A DNA stretch of 64,000 nt from Alistipes indistinctus YIT 12060 (GTDB lineage: Bacteria; Bacteroidota; Bacteroidia; Bacteroidales; Rikenellaceae), in NCBI RefSeq assembly GCF_025144995.1, contig NZ_CP102250.1:2046001-2110000 (forward strand), in the 5' to 3' direction. A program made the position numbers and the translations under genes. Numbering within the stretch: position 1 is the stretch's first letter; each line of letters begins with the position of its first letter. Shown here one piece after another: positions 44,895-56,791 of this stretch. The notes below the pieces were generated by a model, which saw nothing but the letters and a program-made list of their open reading frames with translations, was not told where the DNA came from and searched no databases.

Positions 44895-45716
44895 TTAAAT
44901 CATCACGTCGTACGTGCGCAGCGCGTCGTTGAGCGTGGTTTTCGCGTCGGTCGAGGCCTTGCGCTTGCCGATAATCAGCGCGCACGGCACGTCGTACTGC
45001 CCGGCGGGGAATTTTTTGGGCAGCGTGCCGGGAATCACCACCGAGCGTTCGGGCACTTCGCCGCGGTACTCGACGGGTTCCGGGCCCGATACGTCGATAA
45101 TTTTGGTCGATCCGGTGATCACCACACCAGCGCCCAGCACGGCTCCTTTGCGGATGTGAGCCCCTTCGACCACGATGCAGCGGCTGCCGATGAAGCATTC
45201 GTCCTCGATGATTACGGGCGAGCCCTGGATCGGTTCCAGTACGCCGCCGATGCCCACGCCGCCGCTCAGGTGGACGTTTTTGCCGATCTGCGCGCACGAT
45301 CCGACCGTGGCCCATGTGTCCACGAGCGAACCGGTGTCGACATAGGCGCCGATGTTCACGTAACAGGGCATCAGGATCGATCCCGGCGCCAGGTATGCGC
45401 CGTAACGGGCCACTGCGGGGGGAACGACGCGCACGCCGAGGCGGTCGAATCCGTTTTTGAGCGGAATTTTATCGTTGTACTCCATCGGTCCGGCCGTTTG
45501 GGTCTCGACCCGCTGGATCGGAAAATAGAGCAGAATAGCCTTTTTCACCCACTCGTTGACACTCCATGAGCCATCCTCGTTCGGATTCGCAACGCGTATC
45601 TGGCCTTCATCGAGCAGGCGCACCGTTTCGCGGATTGCGATTTTGGCCTGGTCGTCACGGATGTGGTCGTGGTCCTCCCACACCAGCTCTACCTCTTTTT
45701 TCAGATTTTCGTACAT
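44895..45716 (-). CDS. dapD: Tetrahydrodipicolinate N-succinyltransferase
   Basis: Succinylates tetrahydrodipicolinate in the diaminopimelate/lysine pathway, using succinyl-CoA. The 273-residue trimeric enzyme has an N-terminal helical region (MYENLKKEVELVWEDHDHIRD) and hexapeptide turns from about residue 110, including MPCYVNIGAYVDTGSLVDTWATVGS, GVGIGGVLEPIQ and IGSRCIVVEGAHIRKGAVLGAG. The frame opens upstream to 47912, but that is antisense to the peptidase; ATG 45716 is the start. It is divergent from the oligopeptidase with overlapping promoter regions. Confidence 0.95.
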   Translation of the reverse strand: MYENLKKEVELVWEDHDHIRDDQAKIAIRETVRLLDEGQIRVANPNEDGSWSVNEWVKKAILLYFPIQRVETQTAGPMEYNDKIPLKNGFDRLGVRVVPPAVARYGAYLAPGSILMPCYVNIGAYVDTGSLVDTWATVGSCAQIGKNVHLSGGVGIGGVLEPIQGSPVIIEDECFIGSRCIVVEGAHIRKGAVLGAGVVITGSTKIIDVSGPEPVEYRGEVPERSVVIPGTLPKKFPAGQYDVPCALIIGKRKASTDAKTTLNDALRTYDVMI

Positions 45717-45749
45717 ATCTCTTTGTGTTTTTGATTGCTGTCCGTACAA

Positions 45750-45757
45750 CAAATATA
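45750..45757 (-). promoter_or_regulatory. Promoter -7 element of dapD
   Basis: Minus-strand TATATTTG, an exact TAnnTTTG, about 34 bases before the dapD ATG. The -33 match is weak. Confidence 0.5.
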
Positions 45758-45778
45758 TGAATTTTCTATGAATATCGC

Positions 45779-45786
45779 TACCTTTG
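45779..45786 (+). promoter_or_regulatory. Promoter -7 element of the prolyl oligopeptidase gene
   Basis: TACCTTTG, an exact TAnnTTTG, about 45 bases before the ATG at 45831. It lies less than 30 bases from the divergent dapD element, so the two promoters may interfere. Confidence 0.5.
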
Positions 45787-45830
45787 TTTCCGGCCGGTTG
45801 TTCCGAACCGCGCACAAATATGCCAGAAGG

Positions 45831-48005
<2,175 letters not shown>

Positions 48006-48127
48006 GGAGGCGGCAGGCCCGGTTCCGGCTCCGGTTTGGTCTCGGTTCCGGGTTTTAAGATCGCCGGTGCATCGTCCACTCCGGCTGCGGAGGATTACGA
48101 TCCGGTACGGTAACGGCCTGGAATTGG

Positions 48128-48169
48128 AACGAGCGGCGCAGATAACATCTGCGCCGCTCGTTGTTTTGT
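48128..48169 (+). terminator. Strong terminator of the prolyl oligopeptidase gene
   Basis: AACGAGCGGCGCAGAT (48128-48143) and ATCTGCGCCGCTCGTT (48147-48162) form a perfect 16-pair stem with an AAC loop, followed by GTTTTGTTT on the plus strand. It lies about 120 bases past the stop. Confidence 0.9.
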
Positions 48170-48181
48170 TTATGTAGGGGT

Positions 48182-48199
48182 TCTCTCTCTCTCTCTCTC
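48182..48199. repeat. (TC)9 simple repeat
   Basis: Nine exact TC dinucleotides followed by TTTATTATT. It sits between convergent genes, downstream of both and behind the terminator, so there is no evident phase-variable promoter or frame. Confidence 0.9.
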
Positions 48200-48366
48200 T
48201 TTATTATTTATTCACACACTTTCTTCCGACCGCCTCCGGTCGGCTCTTGTTTTGTTTCCGGTTTACCCGTGCTTTGTCCCCGCTTTTTTATCTTCGACCT
48301 TTTCCCGGGCTGCTTGTGTCCTTTTTCGGCTTTGCTTTTTCTCGTTTTTCCTGATTTTTTGCCGAA

Positions 48367-49443
48367 TCAGATTTCCAATTTCTGCCTCAGTTCCTGGTAG
48401 CCGGTCGTGCTGGTACGCAGCGCCGTACCGTTTTTGAGGATCACGTAGTAGCTCTCTTTGCCCCGGCAGTCGACCGAGGCGATCTCGGCGAGGCTGACGA
48501 TGTAGGAGCGGTGGATGCGGACGAAACGTGCCGGGGGCAGTGTCTGCTGGAAATATTTCATCGTCTGCTCCTTGAGGAAATTTCCCTGTGCGGTGCAGAG
48601 CGTCACGTAGTCCCCGTCGGCCTGGATGTAGAACAGTTCGTCGAGCGGGATGATGTGCACGCGGTTGTTGTGCTTCACGGAGATGGTTTCCGGTTTCTCT
48701 TCGGTGCTTTCGTCTGCGGAGACGGCTTCGCCCGCGCTTTCGAGTTCGATCGAACCGAAGGCGTTCGCTCCGCGGACGATCAGTCGCCGGTCGCCGGCCG
48801 GAGCCTTTTCTGTCCGCCGGTCTTTGATATCGCCCATGAACGAGCCGACCGTGACCTGTACGCACCACGAAGCCGGTACGGTGATCTTCGTCGTTGCAAA
48901 GGCGTTGTTGACTTCCAGGAAGGAGTCCCCCTCGGGCAGGTTCGTGTGCGTCAGGTTGAGGCGGGTTTCGCCGAAAGCGGTAGAGGCTACCGCGCCTCGG
49001 AACGGTTTTTCGATAATGGCGTGGTCGATCTGTCCGAAGGCGCAGGAAATTTGCGGCACGCCTTTTTTCCCGGTTTTCACTTCGAGGAATTTTTTATCCG
49101 AGGCGTGCCATTTGCGTCCCGCTTTTAGCATTTCAAGCCCCGCCGCTAAGAACAGTGCGGCGAAAAAGAGGGTCGTGAGCAGGCTCTTCTCGAAAGGCAT
49201 CGGCATGCCCAGCACCCGGTAAACGTGCGGGATCATGAAGTAGGCTCCCGTGCAGAGGACGGCGCACCCGAATCCGTCGCGCCGTGTCAGCAGCAGGTGT
49301 ACCCCGAGCAGTACGAACAGCGCCTGCCACGAGACGATCATGCGCATCGCCCAGCCGGGGACGATTCCCGTGACCGAGAGGATCAGTACCGTTGCCGCGA
49401 GCAGCAGCAGCCATCCGAAAGTTTTGCCGGGATTGAATTTCAT
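48367..49443 (-). CDS. Membrane LytTR transcription regulator with LiaF-like middle domain
   Basis: Protein of 358 residues. Residues 1-110 hold four hydrophobic helices. Residues about 125-245 (FLEVKTGKKGVPQISCAFGQ, LNLTHTNLPEGDSFLEV, WCVQVTVGSFMGDIKD) resemble the beta-solenoid cell-wall-stress domain found in LiaF-type proteins. Residues about 262-358 are a LytTR DNA-binding domain (IPLDELFYIQADGDYVTLC, FVRIHRSYIVSL). Such a fusion would place a DNA-binding domain directly on a membrane sensor. It lies next to a gene of unrelated type, so its target is unknown. Confidence 0.8.
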   Translation of the reverse strand: MKFNPGKTFGWLLLLAATVLILSVTGIVPGWAMRMIVSWQALFVLLGVHLLLTRRDGFGCAVLCTGAYFMIPHVYRVLGMPMPFEKSLLTTLFFAALFLAAGLEMLKAGRKWHASDKKFLEVKTGKKGVPQISCAFGQIDHAIIEKPFRGAVASTAFGETRLNLTHTNLPEGDSFLEVNNAFATTKITVPASWCVQVTVGSFMGDIKDRRTEKAPAGDRRLIVRGANAFGSIELESAGEAVSADESTEEKPETISVKHNNRVHIIPLDELFYIQADGDYVTLCTAQGNFLKEQTMKYFQQTLPPARFVRIHRSYIVSLAEIASVDCRGKESYYVILKNGTALRTSTTGYQELRQKLEI

Positions 49444-49716
49444 AGCTTTCCTGATTTGGGTTTCGGCGCAAAAGTAGACTGCCTCCGGCTCCCGTCCAAG
49501 CGGTTTTCGGTGAACGGCGACCCTTTCCCGGCGAACAGCCGCCGCTTCCCGGTAAACGGGACGGACTGATAAACTGGCGGCCCGATTAACGTAGGGCCGA
49601 TAGACGGTCGGCCCTGTTTCCTGTGTTCGTATAGAGCATACTTTCCGGTTTCTCCAGGGCTGCGTCTTAGTCTGTATTGCCGGGTCGGCATCCGGCGTTT
49701 GTACTGTTTCGTATTG

Positions 49717-50082
49717 TTATTTGTACCGCTTCCCGATCAGCTGGTCGCCGCCGAACTGGTTGACCCGGCGTTCGAGCGTGTCGATCACCGTGCCGTCGCG
49801 CAGTACGCGCAGGGTCAGTTTCAGCGGCGGCGAATCCGAGACTCGGTCCGATTCGGGCAGCCCGCACGGAACCACATAGAGGCAGACGGCCGTTTCGGCG
49901 GCCGGGACGGGAGTCGTGACGCTCAGTTTCGTTCCGGTGTGGTCGTTGCCGTTGTCGGCGCTAGCGACGCCGCAGGGATTCCCTTCCGCGTCGAACGAGT
50001 AGAGGTGCAGGTGCACGTTCATCTGCCGCCAGATGCGCTCGTCGCCTTCGGCTTCGAGCGTGAAGGTATGCTGTTTGTCCAT
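49717..50082 (-). CDS. Hypothetical protein, 121 aa
   Basis: Soluble protein of 121 residues starting MDKQHTFTLEAEGDERIWRQ, with alternating polar and apolar strands and no signal peptide. It might be a small beta-sandwich. No family recognised; the neighbours are a LytTR regulator and an esterase on the same strand, with gaps of about 270 bases on both sides that appear empty. Confidence 0.55.
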   Translation of the reverse strand: MDKQHTFTLEAEGDERIWRQMNVHLHLYSFDAEGNPCGVASADNGNDHTGTKLSVTTPVPAAETAVCLYVVPCGLPESDRVSDSPPLKLTLRVLRDGTVIDTLERRVNQFGGDQLIGKRYK

Positions 50083-50361
50083 GGTGTCGTTGTTTTTTGT
50101 CGCAGGTCGTTTGGATCGGTGTCGATGTTCGGGATCGGCCGGAACCGCGTGTGGCTCCCGCCGGTGCTTCCGTCCTGCCGTGCCGGCTGCATGCGTTCGC
50201 TTGCCCTTGTTCCGTTCCTGTCGCTGTTTCGGGTCTTCGGTCTGCCTCTCTTCCTGCCTGCCTTTTTGTTCGCGCCTTTGTCTCTGCTTTTGTTTTTTGT
50301 ATTTCCGCCCTCGGCTTTTTCCTGTTCCTGCCCCGGTATTTATTTTCCGGGGGCTCCTGCG

Positions 50362-51546
50362 TTACTGGGGCTGTATTTCCCGGGCGAAAAAATCGCGGAA
50401 AAAGAGCAGGTGGTACTCCACGGCATGGCGCCAATAGTCGTGCGTGTGCCGTCCGGGACGCACGATGAATTCATGCGGGACGTTGCGGTAGAGCAGTTCT
50501 TCATGCAGGCGCAGGTTTACCGCGTAAAAGTAATCCTCGGTGCCGCAGTCGATAAAGATCGCCAGCTGTCCCGGCTGCAGTTCCGACGAGGGATCCTGCG
50601 CGGGAAGGCCCGCCACTTCCCGGCTGCGGTCGTTGAACGGAACGGCCCGCCAGAGCTGTCCCATCACCGAATACTCTTCCCACCGCTGCGGATTGTCGCG
50701 GTAGGGGCCGAGGCGCTTTTCGATGTCCCAGTTTTTCGGGAAGGGGCACAGCTCCACACCGCCGCTCATCGACCCGCAGGCCCCGAAGGTCTCCGGGTGC
50801 CGCAGCGCGAGGTACAGCGCGCCGTGTCCGCCCATGCTGTAACCGGTGATCGCCCGTCCCCCGCGTCCGTTCCGGGTGCGGTAAAGGCTGTCGATCGCCG
50901 AGACCAACTCTTCCGCGACATAGGTTTCATAACGCATCGACGGGTCTGTGGGGCTGTCCCAGTACCAACTGCTGTAACCCCCGTCGGGGCAGACGATGAC
51001 CTCACCCGTGCGCGAGGCCGCTTCGGGCAGCCCGGGCTGCGTCTTGCCGATCCAGGTGTCGTAACGTCCGCGGAAACCGTGCAGCAGGTAGACCACCGGC
51101 CAGCGCCGCGCAGTGTCCTGTCCGTAATCGGCGGGCAGGATCACCACATTTTTTACCGGTTTGTGCATCGCCGTGCTCCAGACGGTAAGCGTATCGACCC
51201 GGGGCGTTCGGCTTGCCGCAGCCCCCGCGCCGGTAGTTGGAGGCGGCTGGGGGGATGTTTCGGCCGGGTTCCTTGTCGGGGCCGTTGCCGCCACGATGGA
51301 GCCGATCTCCTCTGCGGGCGATGCGTTCCCTGTGGCTGTCACGGCTTCCGTTGCAAAGATATGGCTGCTCCCCGGCGTATTTTCGGTACCCCGTGCCGAC
51401 AGCGGTGCAACCAGCATGGCCGCCGCCGTTACGAGCAGCAACCCCGACAGCGCGATTCTTTCGCTGCAGGTTCCGGTGTAAACCGTACAGCTCCATCTGT
51501 TTTTCCCGGGCATGCGTTCCGACGTGCGAAAATTGTACCTGAGCAT
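50362..51546 (-). CDS. Secreted putative esterase (alpha/beta hydrolase), paralogue A
   Basis: Protein of 394 residues. An N-terminal hydrophobic segment (IALSGLLLVTAAAMLVAPLSA, residues 31-51) is a signal or anchor, then an Ala/Thr/Pro-rich linker to about residue 115. The PF00756-type esterase domain follows: WPVVYLLHGFRG, VIVCPDGGYSSWYWDSP, the nucleophile elbow ITGYSMGGHGALYLALRHPE, and late GTEDYFYAVN and PGRHTHDYWRHAVEY with the likely Asp and His. It is about half identical to the gene at 51896. The start could be at ATG 51513. Substrate unknown. Confidence 0.85.
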   Translation of the reverse strand: MLRYNFRTSERMPGKNRWSCTVYTGTCSERIALSGLLLVTAAAMLVAPLSARGTENTPGSSHIFATEAVTATGNASPAEEIGSIVAATAPTRNPAETSPQPPPTTGAGAAASRTPRVDTLTVWSTAMHKPVKNVVILPADYGQDTARRWPVVYLLHGFRGRYDTWIGKTQPGLPEAASRTGEVIVCPDGGYSSWYWDSPTDPSMRYETYVAEELVSAIDSLYRTRNGRGGRAITGYSMGGHGALYLALRHPETFGACGSMSGGVELCPFPKNWDIEKRLGPYRDNPQRWEEYSVMGQLWRAVPFNDRSREVAGLPAQDPSSELQPGQLAIFIDCGTEDYFYAVNLRLHEELLYRNVPHEFIVRPGRHTHDYWRHAVEYHLLFFRDFFAREIQPQ

Positions 51547-51564
51547 CGTGCAGAGAGTTGTCGT

Positions 51565-51822
51565 TTAGTTTTCCGGAGCCGGACCGGAGGCATCGTCGTG
51601 CCGGTCGCCGGGCTTGCTGGCCGGCTCGCTGCGGTGCGTCAGGATGTAGATAACCGGCAGGATGCCCACGGTGTTGAGCAGGGCCAATCCGATGAACCAG
51701 GCCAGGTGGCCGTTACGGGCCGCTTTCCAGCAGCCGGCCATTTTCCATGCGGCGTCCCAGACGGCCAAGGGCCAGACCCACCAGGGAATCGTTTGCATCC
51801 ATGCATCCATTGCGTTATTCAT
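51565..51822 (-). CDS. Small membrane protein, DUF5652-like
   Basis: Protein of 85 residues with two hydrophobic helices (WWVWPLAVWDAAWKMAG and LAWFIGLALLNTVGILPVIYILT), reminiscent of the DUF5652/PLDc_N type of small membrane protein. The tail is charged and disordered. It lies between two esterases on the same strand, with short gaps to both (18 and 73 bases), so it is probably cotranscribed. Confidence 0.75.
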   Translation of the reverse strand: MNNAMDAWMQTIPWWVWPLAVWDAAWKMAGCWKAARNGHLAWFIGLALLNTVGILPVIYILTHRSEPASKPGDRHDDASGPAPEN

Positions 51823-51895
51823 GCTGATAACAGTATTGTGCCGGCTTTCTCCGGCCTTACACCGGGTCCCGGCATGCGCTCTCCCGGTTTAGTGG

Positions 51896-52792
51896 CTATT
51901 GCGGCTGCGCTTCCCGGTCGAAATAGTTGTGGAAGAAGAGCAGCTGGTATTCCAGTGCGTTGCGCCAGTAGTCGTGGTTGTGCGACCCGGGGCGCACGAT
52001 GAACGTGTGCGCGATGTTGTTGTGCAGCATCGCTTCGTGCAGCGCCAGGTTGACCCCGTAGAAAAAGTCGTCCGTACCGCAGTCGATGATGATCGCCGGA
52101 CGGCGCACCTCCGATTTCCCGAGCCAGTCGTTGCTGCGGCCTCCCAGTACGTGCGGTTCGGGACGCAGGCGGTAGAGTTGTGTTGCGACCGTGTAGTCGT
52201 CCCACACTTTCGGATGGTCGGCGTATTCGCCGAGCCAGCGTTTCATGCCCCACTGGTCGGGAAAGGGGCGGATGTCCACGCCGCCGCTCATCGAGCCGCA
52301 GGCCCCGAAGGTCTCCGGGTGGCGGAACGCGAGCCACAGCGCGCCGTGGCCCCCCATGCTGAAACCGGTGATCGCACGCCCGGTGCGGTCGGCTTTCGTC
52401 CGGTAATGCTTGTCGATGTATTTGACCAATTCGGAAGCGACGAATGTTTCGTAGCGGTTTTTCGGGTCGGCGGGGCTGTCCCAGTACCAGCTGTCCCTGC
52501 CGCCGTCGGGGCAGACCGCGATGAATTCCATATTCGAGGCGTCCTGCGGGAGTTGGGGCCGTGTCTGGTTTACGTAGGCGGCGTAGTTGCCGCCGTGCCC
52601 GTGCAGCAGATAAACGACCGGATACCGCTTCTCCGGCGATTGGTCGTAGCTGGCGGGCAGTACCACGACGCTTTTGACGGTTTTGTGCATCGACGGGCTC
52701 AGTACGGCTACCGTATCTACCCGCTGGGCGAAGGTTGTGCCCGTGCAAAGCAGCAGCGCGAGCGACAGGTTTAGGAAAAACTGTTTTTTCAT
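51896..52792 (-). CDS. Secreted putative esterase (alpha/beta hydrolase), paralogue B
   Basis: Protein of 298 residues. MKKQFFLNLSLALLLCTGTTFAQ is a signal peptide. The catalytic domain mirrors the neighbouring esterase: YPVVYLLHGHGGNYAAYV, CPDGGRDSWYWDSP, ITGFSMGGHGALWLAFRHPE with the nucleophile Ser, GTDDFFYGVNLAL and PGSHNHDYWRNALEYQ. Likely a periplasmic esterase, perhaps removing acyl groups from glycans. A perfect -7 element lies 75 bases upstream. Together with 50362 it forms a duplicated pair flanking the small membrane protein. Confidence 0.88.
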   Translation of the reverse strand: MKKQFFLNLSLALLLCTGTTFAQRVDTVAVLSPSMHKTVKSVVVLPASYDQSPEKRYPVVYLLHGHGGNYAAYVNQTRPQLPQDASNMEFIAVCPDGGRDSWYWDSPADPKNRYETFVASELVKYIDKHYRTKADRTGRAITGFSMGGHGALWLAFRHPETFGACGSMSGGVDIRPFPDQWGMKRWLGEYADHPKVWDDYTVATQLYRLRPEPHVLGGRSNDWLGKSEVRRPAIIIDCGTDDFFYGVNLALHEAMLHNNIAHTFIVRPGSHNHDYWRNALEYQLLFFHNYFDREAQPQ

Positions 52793-52866
52793 ACTGTTTT
52801 CGGTGGTTTCCCGGCGACGGGCGCGCGTCCTTCGTACGTGGGCCTTCAGCCGGGCGGTTCCTTTCG

Positions 52867-52874
52867 CAAAGATA
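52867..52874 (-). promoter_or_regulatory. Promoter -7 element of the esterase operon
   Basis: Minus-strand TATCTTTG, an exact TAnnTTTG, about 75 bases before the esterase ATG at 52792. Confidence 0.55.
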
Positions 52875-53068
52875 ATCGAAAACGGTGAACTTTTCAGGCC
52901 TCTTTTTGTTCTGTTTGTAATTGTTTGATTGTCAGAGCTTAATGCAGTGGTATTTGTTTTTCTGATGAAAATTGTGGAATCATTTGTAAAAACGATATAT
53001 GAAACGGTGTGAAAATATGGAATAACCGCCTAAAACAGCGGATTATCAGCGAAAAAAGCATGCGGGAA

Positions 53069-53099
53069 TTTGCAGGTTTGGAAAAAAGCGGTATCTTTG
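53069..53099 (+). promoter_or_regulatory. Promoter of the str operon
   Basis: TTTG (53069-53072), 19 bases, then TATCTTTG (53092-53099): an exact match to the Bacteroidetes housekeeping promoter. It lies about 78 bases before the rpsL ATG and drives the ribosomal genes downstream. Confidence 0.85.
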
Positions 53100-53176
53100 C
53101 AGTCCGTTTTGTATAAATGTAAGGGGATTTTATGCCCTTGAGTAAAGGATAAAGTAATTAAAGTAAAGGATTTGAA

Positions 53177-53575
<399 letters not shown>

Positions 53576-53624
53576 TGCAAAGAACGAAATTGAAACCCCA
53601 AAGATTTTTAACAATTTTTAAGTA

Positions 53625-54101
53625 ATGAGAAAAGCGAAGCCTAAAAAGCGAATTCTACTTCCAGATCCCAAGTTCGGAGACGTGCTTGTGACGAGGTTCG
53701 TCAACAACCTTATGCTGGATGGTAAGAAGAGTATTGCCTACAACATTTTCTACGATGCCGTAGAGATCGTGGGCGAGAAGATGAAGGATGCAGACAAGGC
53801 TCCCCTCGATATCTGGAAAAAGGCCCTGGAGAATATCACTCCCCAGGTCGAAGTGAAGTCCCGCCGTGTCGGCGGCGCTACGTTCCAGGTGCCGACGGAG
53901 GTGAGACCCGAGCGCAAAGTTTCTTTGGCAATGAGAAACCTTATCCTTTACTCTCGCAAGCGCGCGGGCCACTCCATGGCTGAAAAACTGGCCGCCGAGA
54001 TCCAGGCGGCTTACAACGAAGAAGGTGCCGCCTTCAAACGCAAGGAGGAGATGCACCGCATGGCAGAGGCCAACAAGGCATTTGCACACTTTAGATTTTA
54101 A
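53625..54101 (+). CDS. rpsG: 30S ribosomal protein S7
   Basis: Primary 16S rRNA binding protein that organises the 3' major domain of the 30S subunit. The 158-residue protein has the conserved [18 protein letters not shown] and a basic N-terminus (MRKAKPKKR). It lies 49 bases after rpsL and 21 before fusA, as in the classic str operon. Confidence 0.99.
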   Translation: MRKAKPKKRILLPDPKFGDVLVTRFVNNLMLDGKKSIAYNIFYDAVEIVGEKMKDADKAPLDIWKKALENITPQVEVKSRRVGGATFQVPTEVRPERKVSLAMRNLILYSRKRAGHSMAEKLAAEIQAAYNEEGAAFKRKEEMHRMAEANKAFAHFRF

Positions 54102-54122
54102 TCGGTAGAGGAAAGAGAATTT

Positions 54123-56240
54123 ATGGCGACAAGAGATTTAAGATTTACGAGGAATATCGGGATCATGGCTCACATCGATGCCGGTAAAACCACTACCTCC
54201 GAGCGTATCCTTTTCTACACCGGTAAGACCCACAAGATCGGCGAGGTTCACGAAGGCGCTGCGACGATGGACTGGATGGTTCAGGAGCAGGAGCGCGGTA
54301 TCACCATCACTTCGGCTGCTACCACCGCCTTCTGGCACTACAAGGACCAGACCTACCAGATCAACGTGATCGACACCCCGGGCCACGTGGACTTCACCGC
54401 CGAGGTGGAGCGTTCGCTTCGTGTGCTGGACGGCGCCGTTGCGACGTTCTGCGCCGTGGGCGGCGTTGAGCCCCAGTCCGAGACCGTATGGCGTCAGGCC
54501 GACAAGTACCGCGTACCCCGCTTGGGTTACGTCAACAAGATGGACCGTACCGGAGCCGACTTCCTGGCTGTCTGCGCTCAGATCAAGGAGCGCCTCGGCG
54601 CCACCGCGATGCCCGTCGTACTGCCCATCGGCGCGGAAGACAAATTTTCCGGCCTGGTAGACCTTATATATAATAGGGCTATCATTTACGACGATGCGAA
54701 AAAAGCCGAACTGGTCAATTATACCTACGAGGAGATTCCCGAGAACATGAAAGCCGAGGCTGCCGAGTGGCGTGCGAAGCTGATCGAAGAGGTCGCTGCG
54801 ACGGACGACGCGCTGATGGAGAAATTCTTCGAGGATCCCGATTCGATCACTGCCGACGAGTTGCTCGCCGCGATCCGCAAGGCCACTATCGGCATGCAGA
54901 TCGTTCCGATGCTCTGCGGTTCGTCGTTCAAGAACAAGGGCGTCCAGCTGCTGCTCGACTACGTGATGGCGTTCCTGCCCTCTCCGCTGGATATCGACGC
55001 AGTGGTCGGAACCGACCCGCGCACCGGCGAAGAGACTTCGCGCAAGCCGACCGAGAGCGACCCGTTCTGCGGGCTGGCCTTCAAGATCGCCACCGATCCG
55101 TTTGTAGGCCGTCTGGCTTTTGTCCGTGTTTACTCCGGTAAACTCGAGGCCGGTTCGTATGTGCACAACAGCCGCAGCGGCAAGAAGGAGCGTATCAGCC
55201 GCCTCTACCAGATGCACGCCAACAAGCAGAACCCGATGGAAATCGTGGGCGCCGGCGACATCTGCGCTGCCGTCGGTTTCAAGGATATCCGCACCGGCGA
55301 TACGCTCTGCGACGAGAACCATCCGATCGTACTCGAGTCGATCACCTTCCCCGAACCGGTGATCGGTCTGGCTATCGAGCCCAAGACGCAGAAAGACCTT
55401 GACAAGCTCGGCATCGCGCTGGGCAAGCTCTCCGAGGAAGACCCGACCTTCACGGTGAAGACCGACGAGGACAGCGGCCAGACCGTCATCAGCGGTATGG
55501 GCGAGCTTCACCTCGAGATCATCGTGGACCGTCTCAAACGCGAATTCGGCGTGGAGATCAGCCAGGGCGCCCCGCAGGTGAACTACAAGGAGTCGCTCAA
55601 ATCGAAGGTTCAGCACCGTGAGGTGTTCAAGAAGCAGACCGGCGGCCGCGGTAAGTTCGCCGACATTATCTTCGAGATCGGTCCTTCCGAGGAAGGCAAG
55701 GTCGGCCTGCAGTTCGAGGATGTTGTCAAGGGCGGTAACATTCCCAAGGAGTATATTCCTGCGATCCAGAAAGGCTTCGAGTCTTCGATGACCAACGGTC
55801 CGCTGGCAGGCTTCCCGCTCGACAGCATGAAGGTTACGGTGATCGACGGATCGTTCCACCCGGTCGACTCCGACGCGCTTTCTTTCGAAATCTGCGCCCG
55901 CAACGGTTTCCGTGAAGCCGCTCGCAAGGCATCCCCCGTTATTCTCGAACCGATCATGTCGGTCGAGGTGGTGACCCCCGAAGAGAACATGGGTGACATC
56001 ATCGGCGACCTGAACAAGCGTCGCGGACAGATCAACGGCATGGAGAGCAAAGGCACCGCTCGCGTGGTGAACGCGAAGGTTCCCCTCTCTGAGATGTTCG
56101 GTTATGTGACCGTATTGCGTACGATCTCTTCGGGCCGCGCGACCTCTTCGATGGAGTTCTCGCACTTCGACGAAGTACCCGCAGGCCTGGCCAAGGAGAT
56201 CATCGAGAAATCAAGTGGTAAAAAAGGATCCGTAGAATAA
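54123..56240 (+). CDS. fusA: Elongation factor G
   Basis: GTPase that drives translocation of the ribosome. The 705-residue protein has the G1 motif AHIDAGKTT near residues 17-24, the switch segment with [11 protein letters not shown], the DTPGHVDF motif and NKMD, then domains II-V ending in [19 protein letters not shown]. The length is normal. Follows rpsG; tuf is not present in the following position, which instead holds rpsJ. Confidence 0.99.
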   Translation: MATRDLRFTRNIGIMAHIDAGKTTTSERILFYTGKTHKIGEVHEGAATMDWMVQEQERGITITSAATTAFWHYKDQTYQINVIDTPGHVDFTAEVERSLRVLDGAVATFCAVGGVEPQSETVWRQADKYRVPRLGYVNKMDRTGADFLAVCAQIKERLGATAMPVVLPIGAEDKFSGLVDLIYNRAIIYDDAKKAELVNYTYEEIPENMKAEAAEWRAKLIEEVAATDDALMEKFFEDPDSITADELLAAIRKATIGMQIVPMLCGSSFKNKGVQLLLDYVMAFLPSPLDIDAVVGTDPRTGEETSRKPTESDPFCGLAFKIATDPFVGRLAFVRVYSGKLEAGSYVHNSRSGKKERISRLYQMHANKQNPMEIVGAGDICAAVGFKDIRTGDTLCDENHPIVLESITFPEPVIGLAIEPKTQKDLDKLGIALGKLSEEDPTFTVKTDEDSGQTVISGMGELHLEIIVDRLKREFGVEISQGAPQVNYKESLKSKVQHREVFKKQTGGRGKFADIIFEIGPSEEGKVGLQFEDVVKGGNIPKEYIPAIQKGFESSMTNGPLAGFPLDSMKVTVIDGSFHPVDSDALSFEICARNGFREAARKASPVILEPIMSVEVVTPEENMGDIIGDLNKRRGQINGMESKGTARVVNAKVPLSEMFGYVTVLRTISSGRATSSMEFSHFDEVPAGLAKEIIEKSSGKKGSVE

Positions 56241-56248
56241 TCAAGATT

Positions 56249-56554
56249 ATGAGCCAGAAAATAAGAATCAAACTGAAAGCATACGATCACAACCTGGTCG
56301 ACAAGTCGGCAGAGAAGATCGTAAAGACCGTCAAGGGCACCGGCGCCGTGGTCAGCGGACCCATTCCGCTGCCGACGCAGAAGAAGATCTTCACGGTGAA
56401 CCGCTCGACCTTCGTGAACAAGAAGGCCCGCGAGCAGTTCGAGCTTTCCACCTGCAAACGTATCCTCGACATCTACAGCTCGACGCCCAAAACGATCGAC
56501 GCGCTGATGAAACTCGAGCTGCCCAGCGGTGTGGAGGTTGAGATCAAGGTGTGA
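56249..56554 (+). CDS. rpsJ: 30S ribosomal protein S10
   Basis: Small-subunit protein, also NusE in transcription antitermination. The 101-residue protein has the standard [20 protein letters not shown] start and the [25 protein letters not shown] end. It starts eight bases after fusA, so it belongs to the str unit; a long structured gap separates it from rplC. Confidence 0.99.
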   Translation: MSQKIRIKLKAYDHNLVDKSAEKIVKTVKGTGAVVSGPIPLPTQKKIFTVNRSTFVNKKAREQFELSTCKRILDIYSSTPKTIDALMKLELPSGVEVEIKV

Positions 56555-56586
56555 TAGGACGGGGCGGGGTGCTCCGACCTTCGGAC

Positions 56587-56626
56587 GACGTGACGGCTGC
56601 CGGCTTCCGGCCGGCCCGGTCGCGTC
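56587..56626 (+). other. Structured leader between rpsJ and rplC
   Basis: The 237-base gap before rplC is far longer than the usual gaps here. GACGTGAC (56587-56594) pairs with GTCGCGTC (56619-56626) over eight pairs including one G-U, enclosing GCCGG-CTT-CCGGC. A small hairpin TCCGA/TCGGA (56573-56585) precedes it. It may be a binding site for a ribosomal protein that regulates the S10-type operon; no promoter is evident here. Confidence 0.45.
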
Positions 56627-56791
56627 TCCCGCAGGAGCAGGGACCCACCCGGTTGTTCAGATCGGAATTTTTCAACACGATAGCAACACTTTTACAAAGG
56701 GCGAAGGCTCGGGAAGGTTGCCCGGCGACGTTCGGCAGCAATGGACGTTCCGAGTGGACGCGCTCTCAAACAATCAAACCAAACGACAAAA

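Larger units (their letters stand above)
48006..48366. other. Convergent gap with terminator and dinucleotide repeat
   Basis: About 360 bases between the convergent oligopeptidase and LytTR genes. It holds a strong terminator (48128-48169) and a (TC)9 run (48182-48199), then A-poor DNA with many TTTT and CCGG words. No gene seen. Confidence 0.5.
52793..53176. other. Divergent intergenic region between esterase and rpsL
   Basis: About 384 bases with the esterase promoter on the left and the rpsL promoter (53069-53099) on the right. The middle is AT-rich. No gene seen. Confidence 0.6.

Noticed and set aside
54138-56165. A 675-codon minus-strand frame opposite fusA
   Set aside because: Antisense to a perfect EF-G; shadow frame.
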